From Streptomyces tanashiensis (GTDB taxonomy: Bacteria; Actinomycetota; Actinomycetes; Streptomycetales; Streptomycetaceae), in the NCBI RefSeq assembly GCF_014648895.1, contig NZ_BMRZ01000001.1, positions 930,001 to 994,000 of the forward strand: a stretch of 64,000 nt of DNA. The letters run 5' to 3'. A program made the position numbers and the translations under genes. The notes below the pieces were generated by a model. It was not told where the DNA came from. It was given only the letters and a program-made list of their open reading frames with translations, and did not search any database. Positions 30,114 to 37,417 of the stretch are shown piece by piece (the first letter of the stretch is position 1; each line of letters starts with the position of its first letter).

Positions 30114-31667
30114 TCACGCGGTGATCAGCCCCGGCTTCCCGGCGTCGGCCCCGGACTCGGCCCCGGACTCCGCCTCGGTCCCGACAGCGACCTCGACCTC
30201 GACACCGGCCTCGGCGCCGGCCTCGATCCCGGCCTCGGAGGGCGTCCCGGACAGCACCTCGGACTCCGTCTCCGCCTTCCGTCGGGCCTCCTGCCGCCGC
30301 GACGGGGCGAAGAGCACCGCCACCGCGCCGAGCGCCACCGCCCCGGCGCCGACCCACAGCGCGGGGACCAGGCCGTCGACGAAGCGCTGGCCCGACTCGT
30401 ATCCGCCCTGCGCGGTGAAGATCGAGGCCATCACGGCGACGCCGAGCGCGCCGCCGACCTCGCGCAGCGCGTTGTTCGCACCGGACGCGATGCCCTGCTC
30501 GGAGGGGCGGACGCTGGACATCACGAGGTTGGCCGCGGGGGCGAAGTACAGCGCCATGCCGATGCCGCTCACGACGAGGGCGGGGAGCTGGGCGGCGTAC
30601 GAGGCGTCGGGCGTCAGGACGAGGGCGAACCAGGCGAGGCCGAGCGCCTGGAGGGCGAGGCCCGCGGCGACGACCGGGCGGCCGCCGATCCGGTCGGAGA
30701 GGGCGCCCGCGATCGGCGCGACGATCATCGGCATGCCGGTCCAGGGCAGCATCCGCAGCCCCGCCTCGGTGGGCGAGTAGCCGAGCACGCCCTGCATGTA
30801 CTGGCTGAGCAGGAAGATCGAGCCGAACATGCCGAGGAACATCAGCAGGCTGGCCGCGTTGATGCCGGAGAAGGCGCGGTTGCGGAAGAGCCGCATGGGC
30901 AGCATCGGCGCCTTGTTGTGGATGCCGTGGTGGACGAAGCCGCCGAGGAGCGCGGAGCCGGCGATCAGCGCGGTGAGCACGGTGGCGGAGGTCCAGCCGT
31001 CGAGCGGGCCGCGGATCAGCCCGTACACGATGCCGAACAGGCCGCCGCTGGCGAGGAGGGTGCCGGCGATGTCGAGGCGGGCACCGGCGCCGTACGACTC
31101 GGCGAGCCGCAGCCGGGCGAGCGGCAGGAGGGCGAGGCCGAGCGGGACGTTCAGCCAGAAGATCCACTGCCAGGACATGTGCTCGGTGAGGGTGCCGCCG
31201 ATGAGCGGGCCGGCGGCGACGGCGAGGCCGTTGACGGCGCCCCAGATGCCGAACGCCATGCCGCGCCTGGCCGCCGGGACGGCCGCGGTGAGCAGGGTGA
31301 GGGTGAGCGGCATCATGATCGCGGCGCCGACGCCCTGGACGGCGCGGGCGGCGATCAGCGCGTCGATGCCGGGGGCGAGCGCGGCGGCGGCGGAGGCGCC
31401 GGTGAAGACGGCGAGCCCGGCGACGAAGAGCCGGCGGCGGCCGAAGCGGTCGCCGAGGGCGGCGCCGAACATGAGCAGGACGGCGAAGGTGAGGGTGTAG
31501 GCGCTCACCGTCCATTCGAGGTCGTGCAGTCCTCCCCCGAGGTCCTCCCGGATGGAGGGCAGGGCGGTGGTGACGACGAGGTTGTCGAGGGCCGCCATGA
31601 AGCCGGCGACGCTGGTGATGACGAGGGCCCAGGCGGCGGAGCCGCGGCGGGCTGCGGGCTGGTTCAC
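30114..31667 (-). CDS. MFS drug efflux transporter (DHA2 / EmrB-QacA type)
   Basis: A 517-residue membrane protein with about 14 hydrophobic segments, the mark of the 14-TMS drug:proton antiporter family. Family motifs: LDNLVVTTALPSI in TM1 (motif D1), ALGDRFGRRRLF (motif A, loop 2-3), RAVQGVGAAIMMP (motif B) and GPLIGGTLTEHMSWQWIFWLN (motif C; only parts quoted). After TM14 an acidic, repetitive cytoplasmic tail of about 60 residues (EAGAEAGVEVEVAVG) is unusual. It lies downstream of a TetR gene and has that regulator's operator just before its start, so it is probably induced by the drug the regulator senses. Substrate unknown. Confidence 0.87.
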   Translation of the reverse strand: MNQPAARRGSAAWALVITSVAGFMAALDNLVVTTALPSIREDLGGGLHDLEWTVSAYTLTFAVLLMFGAALGDRFGRRRLFVAGLAVFTGASAAAALAPGIDALIAARAVQGVGAAIMMPLTLTLLTAAVPAARRGMAFGIWGAVNGLAVAAGPLIGGTLTEHMSWQWIFWLNVPLGLALLPLARLRLAESYGAGARLDIAGTLLASGGLFGIVYGLIRGPLDGWTSATVLTALIAGSALLGGFVHHGIHNKAPMLPMRLFRNRAFSGINAASLLMFLGMFGSIFLLSQYMQGVLGYSPTEAGLRMLPWTGMPMIVAPIAGALSDRIGGRPVVAAGLALQALGLAWFALVLTPDASYAAQLPALVVSGIGMALYFAPAANLVMSSVRPSEQGIASGANNALREVGGALGVAVMASIFTAQGGYESGQRFVDGLVPALWVGAGAVALGAVAVLFAPSRRQEARRKAETESEVLSGTPSEAGIEAGAEAGVEVEVAVGTEAESGAESGADAGKPGLITA

Positions 31668-31684
31668 TGCTGCTCACCCTTCGG

Positions 31685-31707
31685 GTTAGTTATTGATGAC
31701 TAACTTC
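31685..31707. promoter_or_regulatory. TetR operator copy upstream of the MFS gene
   Basis: GTTAGT (31685-31690), 8-base spacer TATTGATG, ACTAAC (31699-31704), followed by TTC. The same half-sites and spacer length occur at 32345-32372 before the TetR gene, and in matching orientation the spacers share ATTGA. It lies 18-40 bases upstream of the MFS start codon. Confidence 0.75.
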
Positions 31708-31769
31708 TACGAGCAGGGGTCGGCCGGGACGCGGAGCGGACCGGCCCCGGGCCGGAGCCCGGGTGTGCG

Positions 31770-32339
31770 CTACTTCTCCAGTCGCCCGAGGCGGCGGGCG
31801 GAGGGGTAGAACCCCTCCCAGACCCGGTGCTCGGGCGGGAATCCCATGGCGACGAGGGTGTTGACGAGCATGCCGTACGCCAGGAAGGTCGTGGTCTCGT
31901 TGACGTCGGCGCCGAGCGGCAGGTGGACGGTCTCCCACAGCTCCATCCAGCCGGCCCGGACGGCCTCACCGAACTCGTGGTCGCCGGCCTCCTCCGCGGC
32001 GGCCACCGCGACGTACACCTGCATCTGCATCAGGAGCCGGTCCGGCTGCTCGGCGATGAGCCGGGTGTAGGCGTTGGCCATGGCATGCAGGGCCTCCTCC
32101 CCCGACAGTCCCTCGGCGGCCTCCTCGAAGACCCGCCGGGTGTCCGCCAGGCAGCGTTCGGACGCCGCCAGGAAGATCGCCTTCTTCCCGGGGAAGAGCC
32201 GGAAGAGGTACGGCTGCGAGACGCCGACACGGCGGGCGATCGCCTCCGTGGAGGTGCCGTGGTAGCCGCCCCGGGCGAACTCCCTCATCGCGGAGCGGAT
32301 CACGCTCTCGCGCCGCTCCTCTGCGCTCATCCTGACCAT
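31770..32339 (-). CDS. TetR-family regulator of the adjacent MFS pump
   Basis: A 189-residue protein with the TetR helix-turn-helix at about 8-50 (SVIRSAMREFARGGYHG; TSTEAIARRVGVSQPYLFRLF) and an all-helical ligand domain. The start is uncertain: the ATG at 32339 lies only six bases from the operator, with no clear ribosome site, so the mRNA may be leaderless. An in-frame TTG at 32360 would lie inside the operator and an ATG at 32330 has a poorly spaced AGG. Two copies of one palindrome, before this gene and before the MFS gene, make local autoregulation and pump control very likely. Confidence 0.82.
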   Translation of the reverse strand: MVRMSAEERRESVIRSAMREFARGGYHGTSTEAIARRVGVSQPYLFRLFPGKKAIFLAASERCLADTRRVFEEAAEGLSGEEALHAMANAYTRLIAEQPDRLLMQMQVYVAVAAAEEAGDHEFGEAVRAGWMELWETVHLPLGADVNETTTFLAYGMLVNTLVAMGFPPEHRVWEGFYPSARRLGRLEK

Positions 32340-32344
32340 GCATA

Positions 32345-32372
32345 CGAAGTTAGTACTCAATCACTAACTTCG
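32345..32372. promoter_or_regulatory. TetR operator copy upstream of its own gene
   Basis: CGAAGTTAGT (32345-32354), 8-base spacer ACTCAATC, ACTAACTTCG (32363-32372): a perfect 10-bp inverted repeat. It is the longer of two matching operators and probably the tighter site. Confidence 0.8.
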
Positions 32373-32386
32373 TCAACCCGGGAAAA

Positions 32387-32414
32387 GGGGCGGCCTCGTC
32401 GGGACGGCCGCCCC
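32387..32414. terminator. Terminator after the HadB-like gene
   Basis: A 9-bp stem GGGGCGGCC/GGCCGCCCC (32387-32395 with 32406-32414) with a 10-base loop, 17 bases after the stop on the minus strand. Confidence 0.65.
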
Positions 32415-32430
32415 CAACCGGAATCCGGGG

Positions 32431-32859
32431 TCAGGCCAGGCGCACGACGGCCCGGGACATGCCCAGGACCTTCTGCCCGGCGCTCGTCGCGGTGATGTCG
32501 ACCCGCACCTGCCGGTCGTCCAGCTTCGCGGCGACCTTGGCGGAGACCTCGATCAGGGCACCGGCCCCGTCGTTGGGGACGACGACCGGCTTGGTGAAGC
32601 GGACGCCGTACTCGACGACGGCGGCGGGGTCGCCGGCCCAGTCGGTGACGACGCGGACGGCCTCGGCCATGGTGAACATGCCGTGGGCGATGACGTCCGG
32701 GAGGCCGACCTCGACCGCGAACTTCTCGTTCCAGTGGATGGGGTTGAAGTCCCCGGAGGCGCCGGCGTACTGCACGAGCGTGGCGCGGGTCACGGGGAAG
32801 GTCTGCGCGGGCAGCTCGGTGCCGACCTCGACCTCGTCGTAGGCGATCTTCGCGGTCAT
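32431..32859 (-). CDS. MaoC-like hot-dog dehydratase, HadB-like catalytic subunit
   Basis: A 142-residue single hot-dog domain. The hydratase/dehydratase signature GDFNPIHWNEKFAVEVGLPDVIAHG contains the catalytic Asp (37) and His (42) expected of (R)-specific 3-hydroxyacyl dehydratases. It follows a second hot-dog gene two bases away, which lacks the His. The pair, together with rpmG and tRNA genes, has the same order as hadA-hadB next to rpmG in mycobacteria, where HadAB dehydrates 3-hydroxyacyl-ACP in mycolic acid elongation. Streptomycetes have no mycolic acids, so the substrate here is unknown. Confidence 0.83.
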   Translation of the reverse strand: MTAKIAYDEVEVGTELPAQTFPVTRATLVQYAGASGDFNPIHWNEKFAVEVGLPDVIAHGMFTMAEAVRVVTDWAGDPAAVVEYGVRFTKPVVVPNDGAGALIEVSAKVAAKLDDRQVRVDITATSAGQKVLGMSRAVVRLA

Positions 32860-32861
32860 GG

Positions 32862-33314
32862 TCAGGCCCCCTCGGGCGCGCGGGAGACGAGCTTGGTCCA
32901 GGCGGTGACGACGTGCTCGCCGGAGGCGTCGTGGACCTCGCCGCGGATGTCGAGGATGTCGTTGCCCGCGAGGGACTTGATCGCCTCGATGGTGGAGGTG
33001 ACCGAGAGCCGGTCCCCGGCGCGGACCGGCCGCGTGTAGGCGAACTTCTGGTCGCCGTGGACGACGCGGCTGTAGTCGAGACCCAGCTGCGGGTCCTCGA
33101 TGACGGCGCCGGCCGCCTTGAATGTGATGGCGAACACGAAAGTCGGCGGAGCGATCACATCGGAATGTCCGAGCGCCTTGGCCGCCTCGGTGTCGGTGTA
33201 CGCGGGATTGGCGTCACCGATCGCCTCGGCGAACTCGCGGATCTTCTCGCGGCCGACCTCGTAGGGCGCGGTGGGCGGATAGGTCCGCCCCACGAAGGAC
33301 TGGTCGAGCGCCAT
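32862..33314 (-). CDS. MaoC-like hot-dog protein, HadA-like partner subunit
   Basis: A 150-residue hot-dog protein starting at ATG 33314, ten bases after AGGAGG. The region equivalent to the hydratase motif reads GDANPAYTDTEAAKALGHSDVIAPPTF: Asp and Pro are present, but the catalytic His is replaced by Tyr. In mycobacterial HadAB the HadA subunit likewise does not supply the catalytic dyad but stabilises the dimer and shapes the acyl channel. The two-base gap to the next gene supports one heterodimeric enzyme. Role in streptomycete lipid metabolism not established here. Confidence 0.82.
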   Translation of the reverse strand: MALDQSFVGRTYPPTAPYEVGREKIREFAEAIGDANPAYTDTEAAKALGHSDVIAPPTFVFAITFKAAGAVIEDPQLGLDYSRVVHGDQKFAYTRPVRAGDRLSVTSTIEAIKSLAGNDILDIRGEVHDASGEHVVTAWTKLVSRAPEGA

Positions 33315-33377
33315 GGACTCGATACCTCCTGCTGAATCTGTTGCCGATTGCGATGTTGCCGATGGTGCCGACAAACG

Positions 33378-33413
33378 ACACGAGGCCGCCCCCGAGTGGG
33401 GACGGCCTCGTGT
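33378..33413. terminator. Terminator after rpmG
   Basis: An 11-bp outer stem from ACACGAGGCCG (33378-33388 with 33403-33413), a mismatch, then CCCC/GGGG with loop GAGT. It lies 10 bases after the rpmG stop. Confidence 0.75.
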
Positions 33414-33423
33414 ACGAGCCTGA

Positions 33424-33588
33424 TTAGCGCGTCTCGCGGTGCGCAGTGTGCGAGTTGCAGCGAGGGCAGTGCTTCTTCATCTCAAGACGGTCCGGGTTGT
33501 TACGCCGGTTCTTCTTGGTGATGTAGTTCCGCTCCTTGCACTCCACGCAGGCCAGCGTGATCTTCGGGCGGACGTCGGTGGCAGCCAC
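33424..33588 (-). CDS. rpmG: 50S ribosomal protein L33
   Basis: A 54-residue ribosomal protein of the zinc-binding (C+) type: CVEC near 14-17 and CPRC near 41-44 form the zinc site; [19 protein letters not shown] is conserved. The start is GTG 33588 behind AAGGAG. C+ forms are usually the housekeeping copy, with a C- paralogue induced by zinc starvation elsewhere in the genome. It lies downstream of tRNA-Thr and tRNA-Met, possibly in one transcript. Confidence 0.95.
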
Positions 33589-33676
33589 GTGAGTGCTCCT
33601 TGACGGACGGATGGACGGATGAACGCATAGAAGAGTAGCCGATCGAAGGACCGACCCCACAATCGGCTACTGTCTG

Positions 33677-33749
33677 TAGCGGTGACCGGACTTGAACCGG
33701 TGACACAGCGATTATGAGCCGCTTGCTCTACCGACTGAGCTACACCGCT
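33677..33749 (-). tRNA. tRNA-Met (elongator, anticodon CAT)
   Basis: 73 bases, no encoded CCA. Acceptor AGCGGTG pairs with CACCGCT; loop CTCATAA gives CAT. The A-T first pair and the anticodon stem AGCGG/TCGCT, without three consecutive G-C pairs, argue against an initiator. A lysidine-modified tRNA-Ile reading ATA cannot be strictly excluded from sequence alone. Confidence 0.88.
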
Positions 33750-33793
33750 TTGATGATCCGGACCCCGTCCGAAGACGGGATCCCTCTCACCAG

Positions 33794-33866
33794 AGCCCCA
33801 ATACGGAATCGAACCGTAGACCTTCTCCTTACCATGGAGACGCTCTACCGACTGAGCTATTGGGGC
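33794..33866 (-). tRNA. tRNA-Thr (anticodon GGT)
   Basis: 73 bases. Acceptor GCCCCAA pairs with TTGGGGC; anticodon stem TCTCC/GGAGA with loop ATGGTAA gives GGT. The T arm contains GGTTCGATTCC. It is the first gene of a tRNA-Thr - tRNA-Met (- rpmG) unit. Confidence 0.95.
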
Positions 33867-33877
33867 GAGCGAGGAAG

Positions 33878-33907
33878 ACATTACACGGTCTCCGGCCCAT
33901 CACCCAA
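33878..33907 (-). promoter_or_regulatory. Promoter of the tRNA-Thr/tRNA-Met unit
   Basis: Minus strand TTGGGT (33907-33902), 18-base spacer, TAATGT (33883-33878). The predicted start near 33871 lies five bases before the tRNA-Thr 5' end, as expected for stable RNA. Confidence 0.6.
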
Positions 33908-34072
33908 ATCCGTTTCCCGGCGACCTCGCGACAGCCCTCACCAGGCGTCCCGTACGCCACTCGTGGCCTCATCGGTACGACTATTGCGCTCCTCCTCGAA
34001 GGTCGCTCCGAGCGCCCCTAGGCTCGGCCCCACGCTGCGTGATCTTGATCTTGAGGAGCCTTGAGGAGCCCG

Positions 34073-35353
34073 ATGTCAGCCGACAGCAAGCAGCCCCAGC
34101 CGCCCGAGGACGGGGCCGCCACCACCGCCGACTCGACCTCGCTCCTGCTCTCCCACGCGCGGCTCACCGACGGACGGACCGTGGACGTACGGCTCGCCGG
34201 CGGCCGGATCGAGGCCGTCGGCACCGCGGGCAGCCTCACCGCCGTGGGCGCGCGGGTCGACCTCACCGGCTATCTGCTGCTGCCCGCCGCCGCCGAACCC
34301 CACGCCCACGCCGACACCGCGCTCTCCGCCGACACCCCCGGCCCCGTCTCGTACGCCCCCGAGGAGGTGCAGCGGCGGGCCACCGAGGCGGCGCTGCTCC
34401 AGCTCGGCCACGGCGCGACCGCGCTCCGCGCGCACGTGCGCATCGGCGACGTCCAGGGACTCGGCCCGCTCGAAGCCGTGCTCCAGGCCCGGCGCTCGCT
34501 GCGCGGCCTCGCCGACCTGACGGCCGTCGCCGTGCCCCGGCTGCTCACGGGCGTCGCGGGCGCGGACGGGCTCGCGATACTGCGGGACGCGGTGAAGATG
34601 GGCGCCGGCGTGGTCGGCGGCTGCCCGGACCTCGACCCGGACCCGGCCGGCTACGTGGAGGCGGTGCTCGACGTCGCGGCCGAGCAGGGCGTCCCGGTGG
34701 ACCTGCACACCGACGGGGACGACCCGGCCCGGCTCGCCCGGCTCGCGGCGATGGCCGGCGGACTGCGGCCCGGGGTGACGATCGGGCCGTGCGCCGGGCT
34801 CGCCCGGCTCCCCCCCGACGCGGCACGGCGGGCGGCCGACCGGCTGGCGGCGGCCGGGGTGACGGTGGTCTGCCTTCCGCAGGGCGGCTGCGGGGGCACG
34901 GAACTGCGCGGGGCGGCGCCGGTGCGGCTGCTGCGGTCGGCCGGGGTGCGGGTCGCGGCGGGCAGCGGGGCGCTCCGGGACGTGGCCAACCCGGTGGGAC
35001 GCGGGGACCCGCTGGAGGCGGCCTACCTGCTGGCCTCGCTCGGCGGGCTGCCGCCCGGGGAGGCGTACGGGGCCGTCAGCGCCGAGGCGCGGGCGGTGAT
35101 GGGCCTCCCGGAGGTGCGGGTGGAGGCCGGCTTCCCTGCGGAGCTGCTGGCGGTGCGCGGCGAACGCCTGGCGGGCGTGCTCTCCCTCGCGTACAGCCGG
35201 ATCGTGGTGCACCGGGGCCGGGTGGTGGCCCGGACGAGCGCGGTGCGGGAGTACTGCGACTCGGCGGCGGCCCTGGACCTGCCGCGACAGGCGCGCCCGG
35301 AGCGCCCGCCCGAGCCGGGAAGCCCTCCGGCCGGACCCGTCGTACGGTCGTGA
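34073..35353 (+). CDS. Amidohydrolase-superfamily protein with degenerate metal site
   Basis: A 426-residue protein with the TIM-barrel layout of the cytosine-deaminase-like amidohydrolases. The first metal motif is present (EPHAHAD, at about 80-86), and a later His-containing strand (VDLHTDGDD) matches the next ligand region. The following conserved sites are altered: the expected SH- strand reads IGPCAG, without His, and the final metal Asp strand (usually SDxxRD-like) reads AGSGALRD. The Glu after the strand-5 His is Gly. So it may be a non-catalytic or changed-function homologue. The start follows a duplicated TTGAGGAGCC. It is cotranscribed with an oxidoreductase two bases downstream. 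Confidence 0.75.
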   Translation: MSADSKQPQPPEDGAATTADSTSLLLSHARLTDGRTVDVRLAGGRIEAVGTAGSLTAVGARVDLTGYLLLPAAAEPHAHADTALSADTPGPVSYAPEEVQRRATEAALLQLGHGATALRAHVRIGDVQGLGPLEAVLQARRSLRGLADLTAVAVPRLLTGVAGADGLAILRDAVKMGAGVVGGCPDLDPDPAGYVEAVLDVAAEQGVPVDLHTDGDDPARLARLAAMAGGLRPGVTIGPCAGLARLPPDAARRAADRLAAAGVTVVCLPQGGCGGTELRGAAPVRLLRSAGVRVAAGSGALRDVANPVGRGDPLEAAYLLASLGGLPPGEAYGAVSAEARAVMGLPEVRVEAGFPAELLAVRGERLAGVLSLAYSRIVVHRGRVVARTSAVREYCDSAAALDLPRQARPERPPEPGSPPAGPVVRS

Positions 35354-35355
35354 GT

Positions 35356-36012
35356 ATGCGCATCGTCATCGCTGGAGGACACGGACAGATCGCCCTGCGC
35401 CTGGAGAGGCTGCTCTCGGCGGCCGGGCACGAGGTCGCGGGAATCATCCGCAGACCGGAGCAGGGCGCCGACCTGCGGGAAGCGGGCGCCGAGCCCGTCG
35501 TCCTGGACCTGGAGTCGGCGTCGGTCGAGATGGTCGCCGCGGTGCTGCAGGGCGCGGACGCGGCCGTCTTCGCGGCGGGCGCGGGCCCGGGCAGCGACGC
35601 CGCCCGCAAGGACACGGTGGACCGGGCGGCGGCGGTGCTCTTCGCCGACGGGGCGGAACGCGCGGGCGTGCGCCGCTACCTCGTCGTCTCCTCGATGGGC
35701 GCGGACGCGTCCCACCCGGGCGACGAGGTCTTCGACGCCTACCTGCGCGCGAAGGGCGCGGCCGACGACGAGGTCCGCTCCCGTACGGCCCTGGAGTGGA
35801 CGATCCTGCGCCCCGGCTCCCTGACGAACGACGCGGGCACCGGCATGGTCCGCCTGGAGGCCCGCACGGGCCGCGGACCGGTCCCCCGGGACGACGTGGC
35901 CGCGGTCCTCGCCGAGCTCCTCGACACCCCGGCGACGGCCGGCCTCACCCTGGAACTGATCGCCGGCTCGGTCCCGCTCTCGGTCGCGGTGAAGGACGTG
36001 GCGGGCAACTGA
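35356..36012 (+). CDS. NAD(P)-binding oxidoreductase (atypical SDR, YwnB-like)
   Basis: A 218-residue Rossmann-fold protein: nucleotide loop IVIAGGHGQIALRLERLL at the N-terminus, the segment VAGIIRRPEQ after strand 2, YLVVSSMGA in the middle, and ALEWTILRPGSLTND near 155-168, all typical of atypical SDR5/NmrA-like proteins. The classical YxxxK is replaced by AYLRAKGAADDEV, where Tyr and Lys are four apart (Y135-K139), so reductase activity is possible. I use ATG 35356; an in-frame GTG at 35350 overlaps the previous stop. The substrate is unknown. Confidence 0.8.
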   Translation: MRIVIAGGHGQIALRLERLLSAAGHEVAGIIRRPEQGADLREAGAEPVVLDLESASVEMVAAVLQGADAAVFAAGAGPGSDAARKDTVDRAAAVLFADGAERAGVRRYLVVSSMGADASHPGDEVFDAYLRAKGAADDEVRSRTALEWTILRPGSLTNDAGTGMVRLEARTGRGPVPRDDVAAVLAELLDTPATAGLTLELIAGSVPLSVAVKDVAGN

Positions 36013-36036
36013 AGCCCACCGCTCCAGGAAACGAGT

Positions 36037-36068
36037 GAAGGCCCCCGGTGCAAGCACCGGGGGCCTTC
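36037..36068. terminator. Terminator between convergent oxidoreductase and tRNA-Tyr
   Basis: A perfect 14-bp stem GAAGGCCCCCGGTG/CACCGGGGGCCTTC (36037-36050 with 36055-36068), loop CAAG, then TT. It lies 24 bases after the oxidoreductase and 7 bases beyond the tRNA-Tyr 3' end, so it may serve both. Confidence 0.85.
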
Positions 36069-36074
36069 TTCACG

Positions 36075-36156
36075 TGGCGACGCCAGGATTCGAACCTGGG
36101 TAGGCTAAGCCGACGGATTTACAGTCCGCTCCCATTGGCCACTCGGGCACATCGCC
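36075..36156 (-). tRNA. tRNA-Tyr (anticodon GTA)
   Basis: 82 bases with a long variable arm, as expected for bacterial tRNA-Tyr. Acceptor GGCGATG pairs with CGTCGCC; the anticodon loop region ACTGTAAAT gives GTA; T arm GGTTCGAATCC. No encoded CCA. Confidence 0.95.
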
Positions 36157-36339
36157 ATGGGTTCGCTGCCTTGGTTCCCCGCTTTTCTGCGGTGTTCCCC
36201 GGCAACGACGTAAACAATACCTGATCCCCGGGGGTGCTTCGCCACCGGATTGATCGACGGCTGATCAGCGGTTCGGCCCGTGGCTCACCCCCTAGGCTTT
36301 GGGGGTACCCCACAGCATCCGAGCAAGGAGCCACGAGTC

Positions 36340-36831
36340 ATGGCCGACTCCAGTTTCGACATCGTGTCCAAGGTCGAGCGGCAGGAGGTCGACAACGCCC
36401 TCAACCAGGCCGTGAAGGAGATCTCCCAGCGCTACGACTTCAAGGGAACCAACGCCTCGATCTCCTGGTCGGGCGAGAAGATCCTGATGCAGGCGAGCGG
36501 CGAGGAGCGCGTCAAGGCGATCCTCGACATCTTCCAGTCCAAGCTGATCAAGCGGGGCATCTCGCTGAAGTCGCTGGAGGTCGAGGGCGAGCCGCAGCTG
36601 TCCGGCAAGGAGTACAAGCTCTTCGCCTCCGTCCAGGAGGGCATCTCCCAGGAGAACGCCAAGAAGGTCGCGAAGGCCATCCGTGACGAGGGCCCCAAGG
36701 GCGTCAAGGCGCAGGTCCAGGGCGACGAGCTGCGCGTCAGCTCGAAGAGCCGGGACGACCTGCAGGCCGTGCAGGCGCTGCTCAAGGGCAAGGACTTCGA
36801 CTTCGCGATCCAGTTCGTGAACTACCGCTGA
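36340..36831 (+). CDS. yajQ: YajQ-family nucleotide-binding protein (UPF0234)
   Basis: A 163-residue protein of two similar ferredoxin-like domains. It opens with [20 protein letters not shown] and has [16 protein letters not shown] and [27 protein letters not shown], the family hallmarks (only parts quoted). Homologues in Gram-negatives bind cyclic di-GMP or act as co-regulators; the role in actinobacteria is not settled. AAGGAG lies nine bases before the ATG at 36340. It is a single-gene unit. Confidence 0.92.
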   Translation: MADSSFDIVSKVERQEVDNALNQAVKEISQRYDFKGTNASISWSGEKILMQASGEERVKAILDIFQSKLIKRGISLKSLEVEGEPQLSGKEYKLFASVQEGISQENAKKVAKAIRDEGPKGVKAQVQGDELRVSSKSRDDLQAVQALLKGKDFDFAIQFVNYR

Positions 36832-36919
36832 CGGTCGTGTCCGAATACCGCCGGCCTCACGCTCGGCGGTCCCCGCACACTGGGTCCCAGGAAGACCCGT
36901 GCGGGGAGAGGAACCAGCC

Positions 36920-37417
36920 ATGACCGTGTACGCGTACGTCGACGGCCCCCTGGGCGAGATGCTCCTCGTCGGGCAGCTCGCCGAAGGGGGCCGCGCCGTG
37001 CTGCGCTCGCTGTCCCTGCCCGGGCAGAAGGGCGCCGTCGAGGTCGAGGACGGCTGGACGCTCGCGCCTGAGGCGTTCGCCGAGGCCGCCCGGCAGCTGG
37101 GCGAGTACTTCGCGGGGCGGCGCGACCGCTTCGACCTGCCGCTCGCCGGCGACACCGGGACCGAGTTCCAGCGGCGCGTCTGGCGGGCCCTGGAGGAGAT
37201 CCCGTACGGGACGACCGTCTCGTACGGGGAGATCGCCCGGCGGGTCGGCTCGGCCGGCGCCGGGGTGCGGGCCGTGGGCACCGCGATCGGGCGCAACCCG
37301 CTGCTCGTGGTGCGGCCCTGCCACCGGGTGATCGGAGCCGACGGGAACCTGCGCGGGTACGCCGCCGGGCTCGACCGCAAGGAGCGGCTCCTCGGGCTCG
37401 AAGGGGCCCTCGTGTGA
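36920..37417 (+). CDS. ogt: Methylated-DNA--protein-cysteine methyltransferase
   Basis: Suicide enzyme that takes the alkyl group from O6-alkylguanine onto its own cysteine. The 165 residues include the acceptor Cys at 134 in RPCHRVIG, the helix-turn-helix recognition segment IPYGTTVSYGEIARRVG with the arginine-finger region (VRAVGTAIGRNPL), and the C-terminal GYAAGLDRKERLL. The length suits a stand-alone Ogt. The ATG at 36920 follows GAGAGGA. Its stop overlaps the GTG start of an alkB-type gene, so two direct-reversal enzymes are made together. Confidence 0.94.
   Translation: MTVYAYVDGPLGEMLLVGQLAEGGRAVLRSLSLPGQKGAVEVEDGWTLAPEAFAEAARQLGEYFAGRRDRFDLPLAGDTGTEFQRRVWRALEEIPYGTTVSYGEIARRVGSAGAGVRAVGTAIGRNPLLVVRPCHRVIGADGNLRGYAAGLDRKERLLGLEGALV

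Noticed and set aside
28302..31703. An 1133-codon plus-strand open frame opposite murB and the MFS gene
   Set aside because: Gly/Arg/Glu-rich shadow translation; murB and the transporter on the other strand account for the DNA.
33677..33749. Initiator tRNA-fMet
   Set aside because: The first pair is A-T, and the anticodon stem lacks the three consecutive G-C pairs of initiators.
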